Source: an uncultured Verrucomicrobiota bacterium (lineage in GTDB: Bacteria > Verrucomicrobiota > Verrucomicrobiia > Verrucomicrobiales > Verrucomicrobiaceae). Taken from it: a stretch of DNA of 41,444 bases. Below are positions 1-6,957 of this stretch, one piece after another; position 1 is the stretch's first letter, and every line of letters begins with the position of its first letter. The translations under genes and the position numbers were made by a program. A model generated the notes under the pieces. The model was not told the origin of the DNA, searched no databases, and saw nothing but the letters and a program-made list of their open reading frames with translations. The stretch covers positions 1 to 41,444 of the forward strand of contig CAINXC010000520.1 in the NCBI GenBank assembly GCA_903854655.1, given 5' to 3'.

Positions 1-45
1 CACCTGCGCGCCGGCGATATCATCACCCTTTCTCCTGATCTGTAA
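1..45 (+). CDS. 3' end of an unidentified gene
   Basis: The window opens inside a reading frame whose last 14 codons end at TAA (43-45). The visible tail is HLRAGDIITLSPDL. The next gene starts 3 bases later, so the two are probably cotranscribed. Too little is left to name a family. Confidence 0.5.
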   Translation, partial: HLRAGDIITLSPDL

Positions 46-48
46 TTC

Positions 49-534
49 ATGCTTACCTCCTACGTCCCCAGCACATCAGCCAAATCAGAAGGCCCCGGCC
101 TGCATCACCTGCGCACCATCGCCCCTCTGCGCATTGGCGCCGGTCTGGTGCTCTTGTTTCTCTACGGCATGGAAGCCGCCGTGCGCAGCTATGAAATGAT
201 CTGGAAGCACGTGCCGTGGGCCATGACCGCCACCTTGCAAAAGGCCGGCCTGCCCCACCCCGAAGTGCTCGGCCCCATCGCCGCCGGGATCGCCCTGATC
301 GTCGCCGTGTGCTGGGTGTTTGGCTTCCTCACCCGTCTGTTCGCCCTTGTCTTCCTCCCGGTCAACATCGGTGCCATCGTCGTGGTCGAAAGGCTGAATG
401 CGGAAAGCCAGGCTGGCGTCTGCTGGCTGTTCCTGTTCGTCACCGTCACCCTCATCCTCTACGGGTCCGGGCTGGTTTCGGTGGACGCCCTTTTCCACCT
501 CGGCAGCCGGCCGAAGAAAAAATCGCGTTACTAG
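49..534 (+). CDS. DoxX-like integral membrane protein
   Basis: A 161-residue protein with about four hydrophobic segments: residues ~25-42, ~75-95, ~98-112 and ~122-142. The segment pattern and size (usually 120-170 residues) match the DoxX family of inner-membrane proteins, some of which are linked to redox or quinone chemistry. The tail GSRPKKKSRY is basic and probably cytoplasmic. The gene starts 3 bases after the previous stop and ends 12 bases before ruvC, so it looks like part of a short operon. The family call rests on topology and overall resemblance; no catalytic motif can be cited and the substrate is unknown. Confidence 0.65.
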   Translation: MLTSYVPSTSAKSEGPGLHHLRTIAPLRIGAGLVLLFLYGMEAAVRSYEMIWKHVPWAMTATLQKAGLPHPEVLGPIAAGIALIVAVCWVFGFLTRLFALVFLPVNIGAIVVVERLNAESQAGVCWLFLFVTVTLILYGSGLVSVDALFHLGSRPKKKSRY

Positions 535-546
535 CGGCCCAAGCCC

Positions 547-1086
547 ATGGCCACTCCCCCAAGCCAGGCCTCCAGCACCGCCGAGCGCGTCCTTTCCATC
601 GACCCGGCGCTGCGCAGCACCGGCTGGGCCGTGCTGGAAAAGCAGGGCAAGGACACCAAGCTGATCACTTATGGCGTGATTCGCAACGCCCCGAAACTGC
701 TGCCCTCCGGCTGCCTCGTGGCCATCCGCGAGCAGCTCAACGAGGCGATCAAGACCCACGCTCCCACCGTCTGCGCCATCGAGACCACCATCTTTGTCCA
801 GAGCTACAAGACCGCCATCGTGCTGGGCACCGCCCGCGGTGCCGCCTTGATCGCCGCCGCCGAGCACGGCCTCGCCATCTACGATTATGCGCCCCGTGAG
901 GTGAAGCAGGCCGCCGTCGGCAAGGGTGCCGCCCAGAAGGAGCAGGTCGCCTTCATGATCCGCTCCATGCTGCGCCTGCGCGAAACCCCGCCGCCCGATG
1001 CCGCCGACGCCATCGCCGTCGGCCTCGCCCACTTTCAGGCCGCCGAGGCGGATCGTGCGATGCAGATTGAGCGGAGAAGGGTTTGA
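547..1086 (+). CDS. ruvC: Crossover junction endodeoxyribonuclease RuvC
   Basis: A 179-residue Holliday-junction resolvase, which cleaves four-way junctions made by RecA and RuvAB. The four acidic catalytic positions of the RNase H-like fold are recognisable: the first Asp in SIDPALRSTGW (~residue 19), the Glu of CAIETT (~78), and the two closing Asp residues in PPPDAADAIAVGLAH near residues 150-155. The block APREVKQAAVGKGAAQKEQV is typical of RuvC. About 15 extra residues precede the usual N-terminus. ruvA and ruvB are not in the window. Immediately downstream lies an inverted-repeat element (1111-1194). Confidence 0.93.
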   Translation: MATPPSQASSTAERVLSIDPALRSTGWAVLEKQGKDTKLITYGVIRNAPKLLPSGCLVAIREQLNEAIKTHAPTVCAIETTIFVQSYKTAIVLGTARGAALIAAAEHGLAIYDYAPREVKQAAVGKGAAQKEQVAFMIRSMLRLRETPPPDAADAIAVGLAHFQAAEADRAMQIERRRV

Positions 1087-1110
1087 AGGGACAAGGCAGG
1101 AATGAGGTTG

Positions 1111-1194
1111 AAGTGCGGAGTGCTTGGTGCCCAATGCCAAGTCTTAATATAGAACCGGTTTGACTGAGCACTGCGCACCAAGCACTCCGCACTT
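1111..1194. repeat. Intergenic inverted repeat, 20-bp perfect arms
   Basis: Positions 1111-1130 and 1175-1194 are perfect reverse complements (20 bp each) around a 44-bp spacer. The arm reads AAGTGCGGAGTGCTTGGTGC, itself a degenerate repetition of an AGTGC(T) word. A related AGTGCTTAGTGCTTGGT-like sequence occurs near 35865 on the minus strand. The element fills most of the ruvC-lipB gap and could fold in RNA. No T-run follows it, so it is not a classical terminator. Confidence 0.85.
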
Positions 1195-1211
1195 TCCCTT
1201 TTCCACCCCCC

Positions 1212-1829
1212 ATGCACTTCCGCCACCTCGACCGCATCTCCTGGCAGGCCGCCTACGATCTTCAGGAGCAACTGCTCGCGCAGCGTCTCGCCGGCGAGAT
1301 TCCCGACACGGTGCTGCTCCTTGAGCATGAGCCCGTCTTCACCATCGGCCGCACACAGGACAAGACCAGCCTGCGCACCGCCGAGACCCTCCCCCATCCC
1401 GTCATCGAAACCAACCGTGGCGGCCAGGCCACCTACCACGGCCCCGGCCAGCTCGTCGGCTACCTCATTCTCGACCTCAACGTCCTGGGTCGCGACCTCC
1501 ACGCCTACCTGCGCCGGCTGGAGGACTTGCTCATCGAACTCTGCACCAGCTTCGGAGTGCAGGCCGGCTCTCGCGACGGCCTCACCGGCGTCTGGGTGGC
1601 GGAGCGCAAGCTCGCCTCCATCGGCGTCGGCGTGCGCCGCTGGATCACCATGCACGGCTTCGCCCTCAACGTCACCCGCGAGTCACTGACTGGCTTTGAC
1701 CCCATCGTCCCCTGCGGCATCCCGAACGTCACCATGACCTGCCTCGAAGCCGAGGCCGGCCGGCCGCTCACCGTTGCCGAAGTGGCCAGCGAAGCCCAGG
1801 CGATCCTCGCCAGCCTGGACCGGCTGTGA
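1212..1829 (+). CDS. lipB: Octanoyltransferase LipB
   Basis: A 205-residue lipoyl(octanoyl) transferase that moves the octanoyl group from acyl carrier protein to lipoyl domains, the first step of endogenous lipoate synthesis. The family signatures are present in order: HEPVFTIGR (~38-46), NRGGQATYHGPGQLVGY (~72-88), the catalytic Lys in ERKLASIGVGVRRW (~135-148), MHGFALNV (~151-158), and the acyl-accepting Cys in PIVPCGIPNVTM (~173). Length is usual. The start is preceded by a C/T-rich leader and no Shine-Dalgarno. lipA is not in the window. Confidence 0.95.
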   Translation: MHFRHLDRISWQAAYDLQEQLLAQRLAGEIPDTVLLLEHEPVFTIGRTQDKTSLRTAETLPHPVIETNRGGQATYHGPGQLVGYLILDLNVLGRDLHAYLRRLEDLLIELCTSFGVQAGSRDGLTGVWVAERKLASIGVGVRRWITMHGFALNVTRESLTGFDPIVPCGIPNVTMTCLEAEAGRPLTVAEVASEAQAILASLDRL

Positions 1830-1880
1830 CACTGCGACGAAGGTCATAACTTATTCACCGCCCCATCCCACCCGCCCTCC

Positions 1881-2522
1881 ATGCAATTGATACTCGTTGA
1901 TCGAAGCAAGGACATTTGCGATGTCATGCGCTGGCAGTTTCGATCGCATCCCGAGGTGGAGGTTGTCTGCGGGCGGTTCGAGGATTTGCCAGTGTTTGCC
2001 TGCGTCGTCACCGCAGGCAACTCATTCGGACTGATGGACGCGGGCATGGACCTCGCTGTGATTCGTTTTTTTGGGAACCACGTTATGGAACGCATCCAAA
2101 GGCAGATACTTGATGACCACCTTGGAGAGCAGTCGGTGGGCACATGTCTTATCGTGCCCACCGATCATGCATCACATCCTTTCGTCGCCCATGCTCCAAC
2201 AATGCGCGTGCCGATGAACATCCAGGGCACGGACTACGTTTACCTTGCGATGTGGGCGGCTCTCACAGCTGTTCATCGTCACAATCGCTCTTGTTCCGGA
2301 ACGATTGAATCCCTGGCGTGTCCCGGCCTCGGTACTGGCACGGGCGGCATGGACGTGCTTGAAGCGGCGCTGCAGATGTCTCTGGCCTACGAGCATTTCA
2401 AGAAGTCACCAGTGCTCGTCAACCCTTCCTTCGCGCAGCACCGGCACGAGCGCATTCACTACGGAGGCCGTCGGGGCTTCACCCACCCGCGCGGCACGCG
2501 ACCGTCCGAGCCATTGCAATAA
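1881..2522 (+). CDS. Macro-domain-like protein
   Basis: A 213-residue protein with the outline of a macro domain (ADP-ribose-binding fold). The nucleotide-binding strand VVTAGNSFGLMDAGMD (~residues 40-55) replaces the usual VNAAN...GGGVD. VGTCLIVPTDH (~86-96) follows, and CPGLGTGTGGM (~148-158) matches the loop that normally reads P.ISTG.YG.P. The catalytic Asn and Gly-rich loop are partly altered, so binding is more certain than hydrolysis. The gene is visibly less GC-rich than its neighbours and sits beside a transposase, which fits acquisition by transfer. A second, more canonical macro gene lies at 13438-13947. Confidence 0.7.
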   Translation: MQLILVDRSKDICDVMRWQFRSHPEVEVVCGRFEDLPVFACVVTAGNSFGLMDAGMDLAVIRFFGNHVMERIQRQILDDHLGEQSVGTCLIVPTDHASHPFVAHAPTMRVPMNIQGTDYVYLAMWAALTAVHRHNRSCSGTIESLACPGLGTGTGGMDVLEAALQMSLAYEHFKKSPVLVNPSFAQHRHERIHYGGRRGFTHPRGTRPSEPLQ

Positions 2523-2566
2523 ACAAACCAGACGGCGAGTCATACATTATGACTGGCAAACAATAA

Positions 2567-2594
2567 TTGACATGTGGCACACCCGCGCGACAAT
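2567..2594 (+). promoter_or_regulatory. Candidate sigma-70 promoter for the transposase
   Basis: TTGACA (2567-2572, full -35 consensus) is followed after 16 bases by GACAAT (2589-2594, 4 of 6 to the -10 consensus). Transcription would begin near 2600, almost at the ATG at 2601, giving a leaderless or near-leaderless mRNA. Based on sequence match only. Confidence 0.35.
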
Positions 2595-2600
2595 ACCAAG

Positions 2601-3728
2601 ATGAACCCCGAATTCCCTCCTGCTTCTGGCAGTCCTTTTGTCGGCATCGAAGCCAAGACGGGGGCTTATCCCCGATCAAAGGTTCGCGCGGGTGGGCATT
2701 GGCGGGTGAAGGGAGCGGCCAATGCCGAGTCTCATTGCTACCACGTCATGTCGCGCACTTGTGGCGGGACGATTCAGTTTGATGACACGGAACGGGAGGC
2801 CTTTCAGAAGCTGCTTTGGAAGATGAGTAACTTCCTCGGGGTGAAGGTGCTCACCTACTGCGTCATGCGGAATCATTTCCACATCCTCGCCGAAGTGCCC
2901 AACCAGGAGCTGTGGCTTAAACGTTTCGAGGCGTCTGCTGGGGAGGAGGCGCTGATCAAACACCTCGCTACCTTCTACAGCCGGACCTTCATGCATGAAC
3001 TGCGCAGCAATCTGAAGGAAATCCGACGCCTGGGAAATGAACCGCAGGCGCAGGAAATCCTGGCGGCCTTCAAACGGCGCTTCTGTGACCTGTCCATCTG
3101 GGGCAAGGAGATCAAGGAACGCTTCGGGCGCTGGTACAACAAGCGCCACGAACGCAAAGGCACGCTGTGGATGGAGCGCTTCAAATCGGTGCTCGTGGAA
3201 GATGGCGAAGCTTTGAAAACCATGGCCGCCTACATCGATCTCAATCCCGTGCGGGCCAAGCTGGTGGACGATCCGAAGGACTACCGCTGGTGCGGGTACG
3301 CGGAAGCACTGGCCGGAAGCCGCCGTGCACAGGCAGGCCTTTGCCAGGTGATGGCGGGCGGTCGGGGCGCGGAGTCATGGGCCGCGCCGGTGGCGCGTGG
3401 CTATGGCAGCGCGGCCGAGTTGTATCGCTCATGGTTGTTCGACGAAGGCCGGGAACGGACGGACCGCAGCGGAAAGGTCGCCAAGACCGGCTTCAGCGAC
3501 GAAACCTCCCGCGAAGTGAGCGAGCGCCAGGAAGGCAGGCTGAGCACCGCCGAGATGCTGCGGCATCGGGTGAGACACTTCACGCGCGGGCTGGCGCTGG
3601 GCAGCCGGGACTGGGTGGAACACGTCTTTGAATCGCATCGCGAAAACTTCGGCGCGAGGCGCAGGACCGGGGCGCGAAGGTTGAGCAAGGCGGCATCCGA
3701 ACTGTTCGCCTTGCGGGATTTAAAGTGA
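2601..3728 (+). CDS. REP-associated tyrosine transposase (RAYT, Y1_Tnp/IS200-like)
   Basis: A 375-residue single-copy transposase of the HUH/Y1 superfamily, which nicks single-stranded DNA at hairpins. The HUH motif is in CVMRNHFHILAEVP and the family signature AAYIDLNPVRAKLVDDPKDY carries the candidate catalytic tyrosine. The first strand, SHCYHVMSRT, is typical of RAYTs. A ~150-residue C-terminal extension rich in charged residues follows. An in-frame GTG at 2574 would add nine residues; the ATG at 2601 is preferred because of the promoter-like sequence just before it. No terminal inverted repeats or target duplications flank the gene, as expected for a domesticated RAYT. REP-like hairpins occur at 18.5-18.8 kb and 36.4 kb. 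Confidence 0.85.
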   Translation: MNPEFPPASGSPFVGIEAKTGAYPRSKVRAGGHWRVKGAANAESHCYHVMSRTCGGTIQFDDTEREAFQKLLWKMSNFLGVKVLTYCVMRNHFHILAEVPNQELWLKRFEASAGEEALIKHLATFYSRTFMHELRSNLKEIRRLGNEPQAQEILAAFKRRFCDLSIWGKEIKERFGRWYNKRHERKGTLWMERFKSVLVEDGEALKTMAAYIDLNPVRAKLVDDPKDYRWCGYAEALAGSRRAQAGLCQVMAGGRGAESWAAPVARGYGSAAELYRSWLFDEGRERTDRSGKVAKTGFSDETSREVSERQEGRLSTAEMLRHRVRHFTRGLALGSRDWVEHVFESHRENFGARRRTGARRLSKAASELFALRDLK

Positions 3729-3814
3729 GTGGCGCGCGATAGAGCGCTCGGACCGGAGCGACGCTGCAATTCCACGCTTGCCGCGCCGCCCGGCATCGCC
3801 CACCATGGCCGCGC

Positions 3815-5545
3815 ATGACACCTCGCCTTCCCTCCTTCCTGCTGGCCCTGACCTGCGCCGGCGTCTTCGCCGCCGACGATTACAAACCGGGGCCCGACTC
3901 GCTGCCGCAGCCGGGCGTGCCGAAGGGCGAGATCAGCGAGGACACCTTCGTCGCTGGCGACAAAAGCGTCTTTCCCGGCACCGAGCGCGAGGTCACGATC
4001 TACGTCCCCACGCAGCTCGACCGCGGCAAGCCCGCGCCTTACATGGTGTTCCAGGACGGTGTGATTTACCAGGCTCCGGTGGTGTTCGACAACCTCATCG
4101 CGAAAAAGGAGCTGCCGCCGATGATCGGCATCTTCATCAAGCCGGGCGTGGTGCCTGCCGCCAGCGCCGGGGTCCTGCCGCGCTTCAACCGCAGCCAGGA
4201 GTATGATACGGTGAGCGACAGCTACGCCACCTTCCTTATCAATGAGCTCGTTCCCTGGCTCAAGGAGAAGCACAAGCTCAACCTCAGCGATGATCCCAAT
4301 GACCACGCTATCGCGGGCAGCAGCAGCGGCGGCATCGCCGCCTTCGTCGCCGCGTGGTTCAGGCCTGATGCCTTCCGCCGGGTCTTCACCAATGTGGGCA
4401 CCTATGTCGGCCTGCGCGATGGCAACGAGCTGCCCACGTTGGTCCGCAAGACCGAGCCGAAGCCGATCCGGGTGTATCTGCAGGATGGCGCGAACGACCA
4501 GAACATCTACGGCGGCAACTGGTTCATCGCCAACCAGGACATGCTCAGCGCGCTCGAATGGGCGGGCTACGACGTGAACCACACCTGGGGCGAGGGCGGT
4601 CACAACCAGAAGCAGGCCACCACGATCTTTCCCGACGCCATGCGCTGGCTGTGGCGCGACTACCCGCAGCCGATCAAGGCGAACGCGGAAGGCAAGTCGA
4701 AGAGCAAGGTGTTTGAAACGGTGGAGCCCGGCAGCGAATGGCAGGTGGTGAGCGAGGGCCACGGCTTCACCGAAGGCCCGACCACCAACGCCCAGGGCGA
4801 GGTCTTCTTCACCGACATCCCCAAGAGCCTCATTCACAAGATCGGCCTGGACGGCAAGGTGAGCGTCTTTGCCGAGAACACCGGCAAGGCCAACGGGCTG
4901 GGCTTCGGCCCGGACGGCCGCCTCTTCGCCTGCGCGGATGGCAAAAAGCAGATCACCGCCTTCACGCCGGACGGCAAGGAGATGGTGGTCGCCGAGGGCT
5001 TCAACTCCAATGATCTCTGCGTCAGCGCCAAGGGCGACATCTATGTCTCCGATCCGCCCGGGAAGAAGGTATGGCTCATCACCAGGGCTGGCGACAGGCG
5101 CGTGGTCGATGAAGGGCTTCTTTATCCCAACGGCCTGCGCTTCTCCCCCGATCAAAGCCTGCTGTATGTCTGCGACATGAAGGGCCGCTACGTGTACTCC
5201 TACAATGTGCAGCCCGACGGCTCGCTGGCCAACAAGCAGCGCTACTTCTTCCTGCACACCGATGATGACGGCATCACCAACGCCGACGGCATGACGGTGG
5301 ACCGCGACGGGCGGGTCTATGTCTGCACCAGCCTGGGCCTTCAGGTGTTTGATCAGGCCGGTCGCGTGAACTGCATCTTCCCCAAGCCGCAGAACAAGTG
5401 GTTCGCGAACGCTGTCTTCGGCGGCAAGGACTTCGATGAACTCTACCTCGCCTGCTCCGACAAGATCTACAAGCGCAAGACGAAGGTGAAGGGCGTCGTC
5501 AGCGGTGTGCAGGAACCGGTCAGGCCGGCGGCTCCGCATCTTTGA
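3815..5545 (+). CDS. Secreted esterase fused to SMP-30/gluconolactonase-like propeller
   Basis: A 576-residue two-domain protein. Residues 1-19 (MTPRLPSFLLALTCAGVFA) form a signal peptide with cleavage near AA-DD. Residues ~25-285 are an alpha/beta-hydrolase of the esterase D / enterochelin-esterase type: REVTIYVP strand, nucleophile Ser in AGSSSGG (~168), and a likely catalytic His in EGGHN (~265). Residues ~300-565 are an SMP-30/gluconolactonase/LRE beta-propeller with repeated GPTTNAQGEVFFTD, ANGLGFGPDGRLF and YPNGLRFSPDQSLLYV blocks. It probably acts in the periplasm or outside on sugar esters or lactones. The fusion suggests sequential hydrolysis of one substrate; the substrate is unknown. 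Confidence 0.85.
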   Translation: MTPRLPSFLLALTCAGVFAADDYKPGPDSLPQPGVPKGEISEDTFVAGDKSVFPGTEREVTIYVPTQLDRGKPAPYMVFQDGVIYQAPVVFDNLIAKKELPPMIGIFIKPGVVPAASAGVLPRFNRSQEYDTVSDSYATFLINELVPWLKEKHKLNLSDDPNDHAIAGSSSGGIAAFVAAWFRPDAFRRVFTNVGTYVGLRDGNELPTLVRKTEPKPIRVYLQDGANDQNIYGGNWFIANQDMLSALEWAGYDVNHTWGEGGHNQKQATTIFPDAMRWLWRDYPQPIKANAEGKSKSKVFETVEPGSEWQVVSEGHGFTEGPTTNAQGEVFFTDIPKSLIHKIGLDGKVSVFAENTGKANGLGFGPDGRLFACADGKKQITAFTPDGKEMVVAEGFNSNDLCVSAKGDIYVSDPPGKKVWLITRAGDRRVVDEGLLYPNGLRFSPDQSLLYVCDMKGRYVYSYNVQPDGSLANKQRYFFLHTDDDGITNADGMTVDRDGRVYVCTSLGLQVFDQAGRVNCIFPKPQNKWFANAVFGGKDFDELYLACSDKIYKRKTKVKGVVSGVQEPVRPAAPHL

Positions 5546-5577
5546 TGCGTGACACCTCGCCTGCGGCATAGTGGCGC

Positions 5578-6867
5578 ATGGCTCACTTTATTCTGTGCCC
5601 CTTCGGCAGCGGCGGGGATGTCTTTCCTTTCATCGGCATCGGCCGGTGCCTGAAGGCGCGCGGGCATCGGGTGACGGTGGTTTCGATGGACACCTTTGAA
5701 GGGCCGATCCGGCGGGCGGGGCTGGCTTATGAATCCATTGGCAGCAAGGAGGATTTTGAGCGGTATTCGAGCAACCCGGTCCTCTGGCAGCCGATCAGGG
5801 GCACCCACCTGGTGTTCCAGATGGCAGGCGATGCCGTGCGGCCTTTCTACGACGCACTGAAGACGCTGGTCGAGCCCGGCGAACCCACGCTGATGCTGGC
5901 TGCGGGCACGGTCTTCGGGGCGCGGCTGGTGCGCGAGAAGCTGGGGGTGCCGCTCATCGTCGTGCACCTGCAGCCGGCCGTCTTCATCAGCGCTCATGAC
6001 ACCCCCGTCTTCGTGGAGGGCGTGGACGTGATGAACAAGCTGCCCCGCTGGCTGAAGCGCTTCCTGTTCTCACTCCCCAATCCAATGGACCTGGGCGCGG
6101 GTCCGGGAATCCGCCGCGAATGCCTGGCCGAGGGTGTGCCTCCGCCACGCCGGGTTCATCCCGACTGGTGGCACTCTCCAGATGGCAACGTGGTGCTGTT
6201 CCCCGAGTGGTTCGCCGCGCCGCAGCCGGACTGGCCGCACCCGCTGTATCACCACACCTTTCCCATGGAGGACCTGGCGCGCGACGCCACGCTCAGCCCG
6301 CAGCTTGAGCGCTTCCTGGGCGCGGGCGACAAGCCCCTGGTGTTCACCCCTGGCACAGCCAACCGTCACGCCCGCAAGTTCTTCCTCGCCGCCCTGGACG
6401 CCTGCCAGCGCATGAAGCGCCGTGCCGTGTTCGCCACCCGCCACCCGGCGGACCTGCCTGACGGGCTGCCCGACACCATCCTCACCCAGGAATACGTGCC
6501 CTTCAGCCTGCTGCTGCCGCGCGCCGCCGCCTTAATTTATCACGGCGGCATAGGCACCTGCTCGCAGGCTCTGGCGGCAGGCATTCCCCACCTCATCATG
6601 GCGATGGCCCACGATCAGCCGGACAACGCCAACCGCCTGCGCAGACTCGGAGTCGGCGCCAGCCTGCACCCCAGGCGCTGGACCGGTGATCGCATCGCCA
6701 GGCAGGTGACGCTGCTGCTCAGCAATCCCCAGGTGCCCGTGAACTGCCAGCGCCTCGCGGAGCTGATGAAGCAGGAGCCGGGCATGGAACCCCTGGTGGA
6801 CTGGCTGGAAGTGCAGGCAAAACATGGCAGGGGCATCCCTGCCCCTTGGTGTTCAGAGCTTTCCTGA
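5578..6867 (+). CDS. UDP-glycosyltransferase-like protein (GT1 family)
   Basis: A 429-residue GT-B fold glycosyltransferase resembling macrolide/sterol-type GT1 enzymes. The N-terminus CPFGSGGDVFPFIGIGRCLKARGH is the acceptor-side Rossmann motif (~residues 7-30). The donor-side signature is ALIYHGGIGTCSQALAAGIPHLIM (~319-342), with HDQPDNANRL after it. No signal peptide is visible, so it is cytosolic or membrane-peripheral. The last ~14 residues are encoded by the left arm and spacer of an inverted repeat (6825-6890), so the C-terminus may be repeat-derived. The acceptor is unknown and the neighbours do not suggest one. Confidence 0.83.
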   Translation: MAHFILCPFGSGGDVFPFIGIGRCLKARGHRVTVVSMDTFEGPIRRAGLAYESIGSKEDFERYSSNPVLWQPIRGTHLVFQMAGDAVRPFYDALKTLVEPGEPTLMLAAGTVFGARLVREKLGVPLIVVHLQPAVFISAHDTPVFVEGVDVMNKLPRWLKRFLFSLPNPMDLGAGPGIRRECLAEGVPPPRRVHPDWWHSPDGNVVLFPEWFAAPQPDWPHPLYHHTFPMEDLARDATLSPQLERFLGAGDKPLVFTPGTANRHARKFFLAALDACQRMKRRAVFATRHPADLPDGLPDTILTQEYVPFSLLLPRAAALIYHGGIGTCSQALAAGIPHLIMAMAHDQPDNANRLRRLGVGASLHPRRWTGDRIARQVTLLLSNPQVPVNCQRLAELMKQEPGMEPLVDWLEVQAKHGRGIPAPWCSELS

Positions 6868-6890
6868 AAGGGGAAAGGATGCCCCTGCCA
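6825..6890. repeat. Inverted repeat overlapping the glycosyltransferase 3' end
   Basis: 14-bp arms TGGCAGGGGCATCC (6825-6838) and its exact complement (6877-6890) enclose a 38-bp spacer that contains the glycosyltransferase stop codon. The element contributes the last codons of that gene. The transcript could form a long hairpin, but no T-run follows. Confidence 0.8.
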
Positions 6891-6957
6891 CTTTCCTTGC
6901 GCCCACCTCGCCCCTTGTGCGCAGCCGGATCATCGGGAACATTCCCCTTCCACCCAC

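Noticed and set aside
2574..2600. GTG at 2574 as transposase start
   Set aside because: It falls within the candidate promoter; the family domain needs no extra residues there.
3401..5569. Long minus-strand open frame opposite the esterase/SMP-30 gene
   Set aside because: A shadow of GC-rich codon bias. The plus-strand frame has signal peptide and clear domains.
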